Source: Laburnicola sp. R22_1 (Eukaryota; Ascomycota; Dothideomycetes; Pleosporales; Didymosphaeriaceae). Taken from it: a DNA stretch of 64,000 nucleotides. A model generated the notes under the pieces. It saw only the letters and a list, made by a program, of their open reading frames with translations, searched no databases and was not told the origin of the DNA. The stretch is taken from contig JACONQ010000018.1 of the NCBI GenBank assembly GCA_014281115.1, positions 744,001 through 808,000 on the forward strand. The letters are read 5' to 3'. Positions 36,486 to 45,509 of this stretch are shown here, piece after piece. Both the position numbers and the translations under genes were made by a program. Position 1 is the first letter of the stretch; every line of letters begins with the position of its first letter.

Positions 36486-37010
36486 ATGTCCGGCGACGCG
36501 ACAACTTTCTGGCGACCCGATATCGCGTCTGAATCCAATACCCACGGCGACACGGCTGTCATCGAATTCGGTTGGGGCATGGACGACTGGCTGGGCAAAG
36601 TCAAGGACAATCCCTGGAGATTCAGCGACCTTGTGCGACCAGAAGGATTGTCAGAGGGGCCTCCAGAGCTCATCTTTGAGTACCCCATCGGTGATGTCTT
36701 CAGGCCAATTCGCCGCGCCTTGTGCCTCTGGATCCTGGAGTGCAAGGCACTCCTTCAGTACCTAGATGTCAGCGGAGACGCAGCCTTTGTGACGCAACAA
36801 CAGCACAACGCAGAGATTATGCTGCAGAAGCTCAAAAATATAACCAAAAACAAAGGCAACAAGGACTATGAGGGCGAGGACTGGAGCAAAGGGGAGAAAG
36901 AGTTTGTCGCGACGTATAAGACGCCGGAGGCGCAGCAGTGGCGCGAGAAGCTTGTCGAGGCGGTGGCGATCATCCGGGCTGCCGTCGAGGCGGGGGACCG
37001 CGAGCGATGA
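36486..37010 (+). CDS. Hypothetical protein, 174 aa, in GC island
   Basis: I do not recognise the family. The ATG at 36486 is chosen because it is the first start below the TATA box. The open frame extends upstream to 36261, but that part lies in the repeat-derived promoter. The protein starts MSGDATTFWRPDIASESN and continues with an acidic/aromatic part (EFGWGMDDWLGKVKDNPWRF). A helix-rich middle follows (RRALCLWILECKALLQYL), and the end is charged (QQWREKLVEAVAIIRAAVEA). No signal peptide or membrane segment is evident. Composition and codon use are those of normal genes, and the gene is isolated by AT-rich DNA on both sides. A gene in a small island within repeats may be lineage-specific, but that is inference. 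Confidence 0.6.
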   Translation: MSGDATTFWRPDIASESNTHGDTAVIEFGWGMDDWLGKVKDNPWRFSDLVRPEGLSEGPPELIFEYPIGDVFRPIRRALCLWILECKALLQYLDVSGDAAFVTQQQHNAEIMLQKLKNITKNKGNKDYEGEDWSKGEKEFVATYKTPEAQQWREKLVEAVAIIRAAVEAGDRER

Positions 37011-37277
37011 GGGTGAGGGTGAGCGGCGGCGGCGGGAGCACGGGGGAGATGGGCGGCGGCGGCGAGGTCCTGGGTGGCGGTATACGGCTCGCCGGTTGCG
37101 AGGGGAGATCCACTGTGGGAGAGTAACAAAATGGTTGGGTTAGTTGCTGTCGTGATTGTCGTCGTCGTTGTTGCTGCGAAAAATGTCGTCGAAGAAATCA
37201 TCGATTACGTAACACGGTGGTCGGTCAAACAGCCGGCCCGGGATCACGTGACATCACGGATTGACCCCGGGGGAGAA
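37011..37277. other. 3' part of GC island
   Basis: GC-rich, with runs of GGCGGCGGC and GTTGCTGTCGTGATTGTCGT-like low complexity. It ends GGGGGAGAA just before the second 15-bp direct repeat. No further gene is supported; the several short open frames overlap one another on both strands. Confidence 0.5.
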
Positions 37278-37292
37278 GTAATAAATAAGTAT
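37278..37292. repeat. 15-bp direct repeat, right flank of GC island
   Basis: GTAATAAATAAGTAT, identical to 36031-36045. Confidence 0.6.
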
Positions 37293-38444
37293 AATAAACT
37301 TATAACTATTTCTTATTAGTAAATATTACTAGCTCTTTAGTAGTTAGACTTATATTGCCTACGCTATTATAAAAGTCCTTTTACTTTTTCTTATTAGTCT
37401 TACTTTTAAAGCTATTAGCCTTAAGCTTTTTTAGGCCTGCCTTATATATATTGTGTAAGAGCTTCTTATATATACTACTATAACTAAAAATTTATTTACT
37501 TATACAACTCTATAGTATAGGAGGATCTTTCTCCTTACTAGTAGTAATCTTACGCTTAGCTAGGGCTGCTTAGTAGGCCTTTAGATTAACTTTATTCTTA
37601 ATTTTATTCTACTTTTTATATATAGCTATTAGTTTCGCCTCTACCTAGTCGCCTACTCTTTATTAATTAACTAATATATAATAATAAGATATAATAATAT
37701 ACTACTCTTTTAATTCTTAAAGTAAAACTATATAAGCCCTGTTTCTTTTTATATAAGCTATTAATATTTTTATACTTTAGAGAGTAGTTAGTAGTTCTTA
37801 TTATTATAAAGCTTTTTCTTAAGCTAATATTATATAGCTTAATTAGCTAATCTAGTAAAGTCTAGTGCCTTTTTTTCTTTACTATAAAGTGCATCGCAAA
37901 ATCTCTATGTAATAGTATAGGCGCTATTACTAAGTGCACTTTTAAATAGTACTTTATAATTAGTAGAATAACCTTTCTAAAAGCTACCGTATTTATAATA
38001 TAAAAGAATAGTGCTAACTTTTTTATCTCTAAATATAAAGTCCTATTTATATTAGTATATAGTATAATAAAAGGCTATAATTACTAGGTACCTTAGTAAG
38101 ACCCTCCTACTTATTACGCTTGAAATTTACTAGTATCTATAGGCTGCTGCTTAGAAGGTCCTCTAGAACGTTAAGAGACTCTTTTTTAATAGATACTATA
38201 GTATAGATTATAATAATAGTACGTAATAACTATAGTTAATATTATAGAGATAATAAAAATATTATTATTATTATTATAAAAAGTAGCTATAGGGGCCTAT
38301 ATATATAAGTAAGGCGCTAATAACACTAGTGTGTTTTCTTTACTTACCTTTCCGCCTACTTAGCTACTTTACCTTACTACTCTCTTAGCTATTTTTTTAA
38401 TACTCTATAGACTTAACTACTATATAACCTTAATTTCTAAAATA
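37293..38444. other. AT-rich RIPped DNA, possible minus-strand gene relic
   Basis: No intact gene. Between about 37680 and 37330 the minus strand shows a long Lys-rich frame broken almost only by TAG/TAA at positions that could have been Gln (for example AALAKRKITTSKEKDPP). This may be a RIPped gene that I cannot name. Confidence 0.5.
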
Positions 38445-38990
38445 ATAGTACGCACTAGACTAGCTAAATACTTTAAACTAGTAACTAGTAGATCTTAAGC
38501 AAAAAAAAAGAAGCTACTAGCTACTAAGGCTATACAAAAGGCGCCTCGCAAAATACTACCTACTATACTAAAGAGAAAGCACTACTAGAAGCTAGGTAGT
38601 ATATTATTATTATAGCTATTTATTATATATATACTCTAACAATATATAGCTATTACGCTTAGAGAAATTAAAAAGTACTAAAAGAGCATTAAGCCCCTTA
38701 TTAGGAAAAGGCTATTCTGCTGCCTTATTAAGGAAATAGCACACAATAATAATAAGAAATATCTACGCTTCTAGTCTATTATGCTAGCTGCTCTCGAAGA
38801 GGTAATAGAGGCTTTTCTAGTTAGAATATTTAAAGGTATTTCTTTATACTACTCTACTCCTACTATAAAATAAATACTAATACTTTTAGATACTAATATT
38901 AATACTATTTATATACAATAGGTTACTACATAGGCTAAGAATATATAGCTAGCAAATAGGTACTATAAGAAGTATATAAATACTAGGTAA
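38445..38990 (+). pseudogene. Histone H3-family gene (H3 variant or CenH3-like), killed by RIP
   Basis: Three exons can be read: 38445-38598, 38650-38835 and 38890-38990. The introns (51 and 54 bp) have GTATAT/GTATTT donors, CTAAC or CTAAT branch words and TAG acceptors. Exon joins restore the histone frame: K-L-G-T-I-T-LREI for KPGTVALREI, and IFKDTN for LFEDTN. Other H3 landmarks are LATKA, LREIKKY-stop-KS, LIRK, LIKEIA, LRF-stop-S, ALEE and EAFLV. Near the end VTT-stop-AKNI-stop-LA stands for VTIQSKDIQLA. In-frame TAG/TAA stand at the Gln positions of the family, and the start codon is ATA for ATG. Length would be about 146 residues (H3 has 136). The tail is longer, and loop 1 has one extra residue (HNNNKKY), as in centromeric H3. 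Family assignment is firm; the subtype is inference. Confidence 0.82.
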
Positions 38991-39374
38991 ATAGTAAGGC
39001 GCTTAGTTAGATTTAGAATAGCTAGACGCTTAGTTAGGTTTAATATATGTATTTAACACTAAAGCTATACTTTTACTATAATAAGTAAACATAATAATTA
39101 CTACTATAATAATAAGGGTATTTTTATAGTAATTTACTATAAAAATTGCATATAGCTAATAAAAAATATAATTAGTTAGACCTAATACAACCTAGTCTAT
39201 ACGACTCTAATCTAACCTATAGCCTATGCGACTCCAACCTAACCTATATCTATTACTAGCACAAAATCTATAGGTAGAAGTTAGGTTAGGGTTAGGGTCT
39301 TACGTAAGAAAATCTAACCCCAACCTAACCTATACCTATTTGCCAGCCTAATTATAACTCTATATAAGTTTACT
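38991..39374. repeat. AT-rich DNA with inverted TTAGG-type tract
   Basis: A 22-23-bp word containing GCGCTTAGTTAGATTTAGAA is nearly repeated at 38999-39045. At 39190-39345 CTAACCTATA-type units face GGTTAGGGTTAGGG-type units, forming a palindrome like that at 16995-17190. Confidence 0.6.
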
Positions 39375-39487
39375 CTAACTCTTTTTATTACTATCTTAAA
39401 ACGCTTTTCTATATATATAATAGTAGAAGAAATAACTACTATTATTATAATATTTTATTAGAAACTCCTTCGTTATAAAAAAACTAA
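39375..39487 (+). mobile_element. Retroposon S, 5'-truncated copy
   Basis: It matches the last 110 bp or so of 29394-29674, ending GAAACTCCTTCGTTAT plus seven A. 5' truncation with an intact A-rich 3' end is typical of LINE-mobilised copies. Confidence 0.62.
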
Positions 39488-39753
39488 GTTTACTATAGCT
39501 TTTTAATAGTTTACTAGTTAAAAAATAATATATAATTTAGTTATACTAAATAGTAAACTATTAATTAACTACTAGTAATAATAATACTATAAAGAATATT
39601 AATAATAAGATTAGTATTATTTTATATATATTTTACTACCACTATTATATACTAGGTACTATATTTTAGTATCTTTTATTTTACTCCTTTTTATATATAG
39701 TATACACTTAAGTTTAGTTAGAATTTTTATATAATAAAGATCTTTAATATAAA
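39487..39753. repeat. LTR-like repeat family L, RIPped copy
   Basis: In reverse complement it aligns with 36046-36310. It ends ATAAAGATCTTTAATA at the edge of the next gene-bearing block. Confidence 0.68.
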
Positions 39754-39784
39754 TTCTACTTAGTAAAGTATTTCTAAGATCTAA

Positions 39785-40275
39785 CTATATATAGTTAGGG
39801 ATGCGTGCTGCGCAGAAGATTGATGCGTGCCATGTAGTCTCGCCGCCAAAGGACCGCATTCGCATGCATATAGTTACACAGCCACAGCCCAGACAGTCTC
39901 GGCAGATTTCCCAAATGTGATGTGAATTCCGGGATACCCGCCCTTTTGGCCCCCTTACCAACAAATTTCCGGGTTCTTCTGGTAACTTTGATCGAGACGC
40001 TAGCTCTAGGCAGTCGTGCGAAAAGGCGTACAAGGGGCCGGTTTGGCCATATAGAGCATGGTGGAGAGACCAAGGATGAGCAATTTTATGGGATACAGTC
40101 AGAAATCGATAGTGTGCGTTGGTTATTACTCATAGGAACTTCTCAAGTGCTCATTAGGAATAGGTCTTGCGAGAAATGGGGGCGGTTCGAGGTGAGTCAC
40201 GATAATCATAAGAAGAACTTGCTTGGGTGTCTTGTACCTTACTTGTGGACCTAGCGAGTGCTCTAGTTGCGCGGG
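39785..40275. other. Intergenic region upstream of the secreted-protein gene
   Basis: Composition is balanced from 39785 on, an abrupt change from the AT-rich side. Overlapping short frames exist on both strands (39785-40033, 39922-40254), but none has family features. I read the stretch as promoter and intergenic DNA. Confidence 0.5.
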
Positions 40276-40281
40276 TATAAA
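40276..40281 (+). promoter_or_regulatory. TATA box of secreted-protein gene
   Basis: TATAAA in GCGGGTATAAAGCGCG, 108 bases upstream of the ATG at 40389. Confidence 0.6.
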
Positions 40282-40388
40282 GCGCGTGTTGTCCTCGATT
40301 CTTTTCACCACGCTTGATGCCGTCTCCCGGGCATCTTCAAGTCTCCCAGCTCTCCCCCGTGCCCGCTCTTCCAACTCTCCTCATCATC

Positions 40389-41036
40389 ATGAAATCAATC
40401 GCGCTCCTCTCCCTCGCCGCCTCAGCAGCAGCAGCCGCCCCAACCGTAACACCCGTCCCCGTCCACTGGCCAGGAACTTGCACAAATTGGCCCTCATGGA
40501 TCAACGCCGGCCCCGGCACCGACATCACCGGCTCCGTAATGTTCGTTCCTTCCCACACTGGTGACGATACCATCAACGGCCTCCCCCTCCAGGCGCAATC
40601 GCTCCCCTGGCAAGGCTCCCAACGCAACTTTCTAGGCGCCACATTCGTCGCGTCACGCTACTTTGCCAAACAATATTTCCGCTGCCGTGACGGCATCCCC
40701 TTCATCGGCACTGGTAATCCCTGGCAAAACTTGACTATCGCAAAGGACGCAGGCAATGCGCATCTACTTGTTGATGCGCCCGAGGCAGCGGCGTATGTGC
40801 CTGAGATTTACTACTTGGAGAGCGAAGGGGAGAAGTTGGACGGCGTGTATTTGGGCGCGATGAATCAGACGAAGTGGGGGTTTGTGTATCGTGAGGGGAC
40901 GTGTGGGACGGATGGGACGGCCAAGTGGCCGTGGATAGAGGCCAAGCTGATGGGTTTGCCGGTAGATGAGGATTTTCCGCCTACGGCTGGGTCGCCGCCT
41001 ATCTGGGAGGGGTTTCTAAAGGTTGTGGATTATTAG
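40389..41036 (+). CDS. Small secreted protein, 215 aa
   Basis: The single-exon product begins with a clear secretion signal: MKSIALLSLAASAAAAAP, with cleavage likely after the Ala run near residue 17. The ATG at 40389 is preferred over the in-frame ATG at 40314, which would bury this signal and lies only some 30 bases after the TATA box. The mature part is Trp- and Pro-rich (WPGTCTNWPSWINAGPGTD). It has three Cys (in GTCTNW, FRCRDG and GTCGTD) and two N-glycosylation sequons (NLT, NQT). No known enzymatic motif was recognised. It is the first gene beside 39 kb of transposon-rich DNA, a usual setting for fungal effector candidates. Function is unknown; secretion is well supported. Confidence 0.82.
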   Translation: MKSIALLSLAASAAAAAPTVTPVPVHWPGTCTNWPSWINAGPGTDITGSVMFVPSHTGDDTINGLPLQAQSLPWQGSQRNFLGATFVASRYFAKQYFRCRDGIPFIGTGNPWQNLTIAKDAGNAHLLVDAPEAAAYVPEIYYLESEGEKLDGVYLGAMNQTKWGFVYREGTCGTDGTAKWPWIEAKLMGLPVDEDFPPTAGSPPIWEGFLKVVDY

Positions 41037-41537
41037 GAGGGTTGAGATTTGAACGGGATGATGTTATGGAAATGTGAATGATCTATGTAGCCGATACTAC
41101 TGTAATTGTAATTGCATTGCTCTATGCCTTTCTTTTGCACTTGTGTCTGTTGTATGCCTGGGTAGGTGTCGAGAGCCGACATGGCTAGGCCTATGAGATA
41201 GAAGGTTTTTGGGTGAACGACTTCTATGCGCACCACGCCATCACAGGAAAGAACTGATAACAATGTCCGTCGGTACGGCAAGTTCAATTTCTTATGCAAT
41301 ACGGTCGTAGAATTAAAGTTTAGACGTGGTGTAACAAGGTCCAAGTGCGGTTTCAAGCGCGGTACCGGCCAACAAATGGTGGGGTGGCCCTTATTTAGGG
41401 CAAAGCGGATCCAACTTCTCGTCGCCACGCATGTCGACCGATTGACACCACCCGCCTCTTACTCTTGAATTAGTAATTGTATATCAACACGCATAGCACG
41501 GGGTAGACGCCGTCGCCTCAATTTGTTCCCTTGACGC
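41037..41537. other. Convergent 3' intergenic region
   Basis: It lies between the secreted-protein gene (+) and the transporter gene (-) and presumably holds both 3' UTRs. The 131-codon minus frame at 41033-41428 and the plus frame at 41226-41468 lack family features. Confidence 0.5.
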
Positions 41538-43525
41538 TCAGCGCTTCCAGAACGCCGCCCACTTGGAGCCAGGCTCAACCGTCGTCTTACCCTCCTCCGC
41601 ATCCGGCAAACTTTGCTGGTCGCCCAGTCTTGGGTTCCTGATAACGCAAGCGAAGAAGATGAGAAGCGCTGACAAGCAGATACCGGTGATGCAGAGCAGT
41701 TTTTGTACATGCTGGTACACTTCGATCGCCGCATCGCGACCTGGTGTTCCGGGGGGGTTTGTTGAGAGAAGATCTATTGGCCCACCGTACCACAAGGCGG
41801 CTTCGGTAGAGTTCGCGATGCGCGAGTTGAGTTCAGCAGGGACCACTAGTGAACCGTCAGTTCCAACTGTCTGTGCTTATATATATGTACTGGACGGCTT
41901 ACTTTGTGTCCAGATGGCGCCTGATACGGTGTTCCCGAATGCGGAGCCAATGTTGTAGCACGCAAGGTAGATACCAGTAATGACAGCAACATGCTCGTGC
42001 TTGGTCGCCGCCTGGATACTTGCCTGGGCGGGATATGGGAAGAATCCTCCTGCGATACCTAGAAGTATCTGGCCTCCGATAATTCCAGAATGCTGTGAGC
42101 CTGAAACGCCGCCGCGGTAATGGATAAGCAGACCGAATGCTACCATAAATAGGCAAGTGCCGAAGAGGATGAACGGTTTCAAGCGACGGACACGATAAAC
42201 CGCGAGGCCGAGCAGGATACCTGTAATGACCGAGGCGAAGCTGTATAGAGAAGTGATGCGTAACGCTGACTTGTCAGATTCGTTAAAGCCCACAAGCAGA
42301 ACGGAATAAAGGTAATCGCCCTGGCATGTCCATGCGAAGTTGAGACAAAGCGCGATACCAAGAGCGCCCCAGACGGCGCGGTCCTTGAAAAGGTGAAAAG
42401 GTAGCATGGGGTGTGGGGCTCGTTTTTCCCACATGATCCATATGGGAACGCAGACAATGCCGATTACGAGTGGCGCGATGATCTTGCCCTGGCTCCATTG
42501 CGAACTCTCGCCTCCTGCAAGAGTAAGTGGTACCAGTATAAGTCCGAAAACAGCAATAAGCAAAATGATGCCGATGACGTCCAGCTGCCAAAATAGGGCC
42601 ACGGCGATTTTTCTCGGGCCATAGATCTGGTATGGGGTTCTGTATTCATTCAAGGCACCGGACTTCTTGGCTTTCCGACCGACCCACCAAAGCGAGAGGA
42701 TGAGAGGAAGGGAGCAGACTGGGAAGATGATGCACCACATGCCAATGCCCCATCGCCAAGTTGTGGCCGTAAGAGTGGCTGACGAAACATCTCCAGAAAC
42801 CCAAGTGTTGATGATGAAGGGAGCAGCTGGGATATAAGAGAAGAAAAGGCGAGACCGAAGAGATGTCGTATCGGCGATTACTACTTCGACGAGCAGCAAT
42901 ATCGAAGTGTAGCCGACCTGATAAAGGAAGGCGCCGGCAGCAAAGGCCTGCACGTTCGTAGAAGCTGCTTCGACGATGGTGCCTGAATACCGTGTGAGTA
43001 CTTGTAATTATCTTGGAGTATTCGAACTTACCCAAGACGTAGAAGATTATTGACACAATAAGGAGCTCTACGCGCCCAAACACGTCGGCGATTTTTGCGG
43101 CAGTAGGCTGAACAGCTTAGTCTACATCGAAGCTTGGATAGTGCACCCACTCACCTGGGCGGCAGCAGCGACGACAGCCCTCACAACATTAATGGTAGAC
43201 AAGAGGGAGTGAGTTCCGAAATCCGAGGTTGCTGTGGGTTGGTATGCGTATCGAAGAGTGCCATCCTACAGTTGGTTTAGAATGAGTATTCGTCATCTGG
43301 CTAGGAGCACTTGAAGTATTTTGGGTTACTTACTAGGCCATACGCGTATGCGATCAAGAAGACTCCTACAAATATAATAATGCGATTCGCGGTTGTAATG
43401 TGCTTGCTCAATGCTTCGATGCGCGCAACACCGGGTGACTGCGTGCCAATGAGAGGGACTTCATGGCCTCCAACCTCTACTGACTGAACCCGGTCTTTGC
43501 CCGTTGAACTGTATTCCATTGACAT
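41538..43525 (-). CDS. Siderophore-iron MFS transporter (SIT/ARN family)
   Basis: Five exons: 43525-43334, 43265-43155, 43107-43032, 42982-41903 and 41845-41538. Introns are 68, 47, 49 and 57 bp with GTAAGT, GTGAGT, GTAAGT and GTAAGC donors, and the product is 588 residues, normal for the family. The N-terminal cytosolic part is followed by the typical first block ([20 protein letters not shown]), then [19 protein letters not shown] and [19 protein letters not shown]. About 14 hydrophobic segments run to residue 560. The loop after the last large segments ([20 protein letters not shown]) matches the extracellular loop of SIT proteins. It would import ferric siderophores across the plasma membrane by proton symport. 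The substrate cannot be read from sequence. Confidence 0.92.
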
Positions 43526-43610
43526 GATGCAAGACCGTAGATCGAATTCCACAAGCCAGGATAAAGGCACGGGTTGCGGTAGGGTGGGAAGGCTGGGAGA
43601 TTTATGCGAT

Positions 43611-43621
43611 TGATAAGATAA
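43611..43621 (-). promoter_or_regulatory. Tandem GATA-factor sites upstream of the transporter
   Basis: TGATAAGATAA gives two overlapping HGATAR sites, 86-96 bases upstream of the transporter ATG. In ascomycetes, siderophore uptake genes are repressed by an iron-sensing GATA factor (SreA/Sre type), so iron control is likely. That is inference from family knowledge. Confidence 0.5.
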
Positions 43622-43904
43622 GATCTGCCGGTGCCAAGCCTCGGATGCAGAATTCTTCAACTTCGGACCCCGTCGGCACCGCCTTCGGCTTGATGGAGAG
43701 GTCACCGTAGGTGTACTGTATGGCGTGTGCCTTTGGCTCTCATTTGTGGGGCCGCTCTACAGGCCCGTCGGACTTCCATCGCGCTCGATGGACAGGTTGA
43801 ACAAGAACTTGAGACGAGCGATGTCGGCGGACAAGGTCGAATACCACTTAGGATCTCCTACATTAGGAAAGTTTTTGCATCAGGAAAGTTTTTTCCAGAG
43901 AGGC

Positions 43905-44025
43905 TGCTTAACCGTGCGCAGACGTGCGCATACCTGCACATTTTTGCACAAGCAATTTGCTAGCACAAAAATGCTTAGAGATGCGCAGACATGCGCAGAC
44001 TTGCGCAGATATGCACAAATAGTTT
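43905..44025. repeat. TGCGCA-rich repeat tract
   Basis: Irregular repetition of GCGCAGAC(A/T/G)TGCGCA and TGCACA words between the transporter promoter and transposon A1. Confidence 0.6.
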
Positions 44026-45509
44026 AAATAAGTAATTTTTTTAAAGCTTTAACGTACTTTGCACTCGAGTCGGACACTCCATCGAGTCGGACACTTTGCC
44101 AAGACCCCACCAAAACGTACTATCAGCAATAGTATAACGCGATACCTTAACCACACAATAAACTACTAGCGTTAAAAGAAGCGCGTATACAGCTTGCGAT
44201 CTAGGCTATTAAATAAGACGCGACACTCTTTTAGCAACGCGCTGTAGCTATCTACAACGTCTCTTAAAGTACACTTAGCGACTAACGTGCTAGAAAGACG
44301 TTTAGACGCAACTGCGCACCCAACAAAATAAGACTTACTATAAGAGAGGAGCAGGCGATTGTAGAGCATATACTTAACCTAGACGCGCGAGGATTTCCGC
44401 CTCAGCTCGATGCTATAAAAGATATGGCTAATTCTTTCCTAGCTGCACGCCACTATAAGCCAGTTGGCTAGAGGTGGCCTTATGACTTTGTTAAGTGCCA
44501 GCCAGAGCTTAAAGTCAAGTTCAATCGAAAGTACGACTACAAGAGAGCTCTCTAGGAGGATCCTAAGGTAATACAAGACTAGTTCCGGCTTATAGAGAAC
44601 ATAAAGGCCAAATATGGTATTCTAGATAAGGACACCTACAATTTTGATGAAGCAGGCTTTATAATAGGCATGATATCGACTAGAGTAGTAGTTACAGGCT
44701 CTAAGCGTTAAGAACGGCTAAAGCAGGTGCAGCAGGGCAATAGGGAGTGGACAACGGTTATCCAAGGCATCAATGCGACAGGGTGGTGGATCCCACCCTT
44801 CATTATCTTCGGGGGCAAGCACCACCTCTCCGCCTAGTATAAGGAGAAGGATCTACCTTATAATTAGGTTATTGCAGTCTCTAAGAACAGCTGGATAACA
44901 AATAAGCTTGGTCTACAGTGGCTAAAGCACTTTAATAAGCATACAAAGAGGCGTGTTATTAGCACAACACGTTTGCTTATTCTTAACAGCCATAAGAGTT
45001 ATAACTTGTTCGAATTCGAACAGTATTGCAAGAAGAGCAATATTATTACTCTCTGTATGCCCTCGCATTCGTCGCACCTCTTGCAGCCACTTAATATGGG
45101 CTGTTTCGCGCCTTTAAAAAAGGCGTATAGGCGCCAAGCTAAGGATTTAATGCGCAACCACATCACGCACATCACTAAAATCAAGTTCCTGCCTTGCTTT
45201 ATTGCTGCTTTTAAGGCTTCAATTACTGAAAGTAATATCAAAGGAGGCTTTCAAGGTGCTGGCCTAGTGCCCCACGACCTAGAAGCTGTGATATCGCAGC
45301 TTGACGTCCGCCTGCGTACGCCTCCACTTTGTACTATTCGCGATAGTACATAGGAGTCGCAAACTCCGCGAAATAGTACAGAACTTGGGTCGCAATTGAC
45401 GCTGGTTAAGCAGAGGATTCAAAGGCATGTGGATAGTTCCCTAACTTATATGGTTAAGGCGATGGAAAAGCTTGTCAAAGGCGCTGAGATGATAGGGCAT
45501 TCTTTGGTA

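Noticed and set aside
36046..37277. The GC island as a DNA transposon with TIRs
   Set aside because: Its ends (TGAAGATC and GGGGGAGAA) are not inverted repeats and it encodes no transposase.
43725..44027. 100-codon plus-strand gene
   Set aside because: It lies in the transporter promoter and the TGCGCA repeat tract, and two overlapping frames are open equally.
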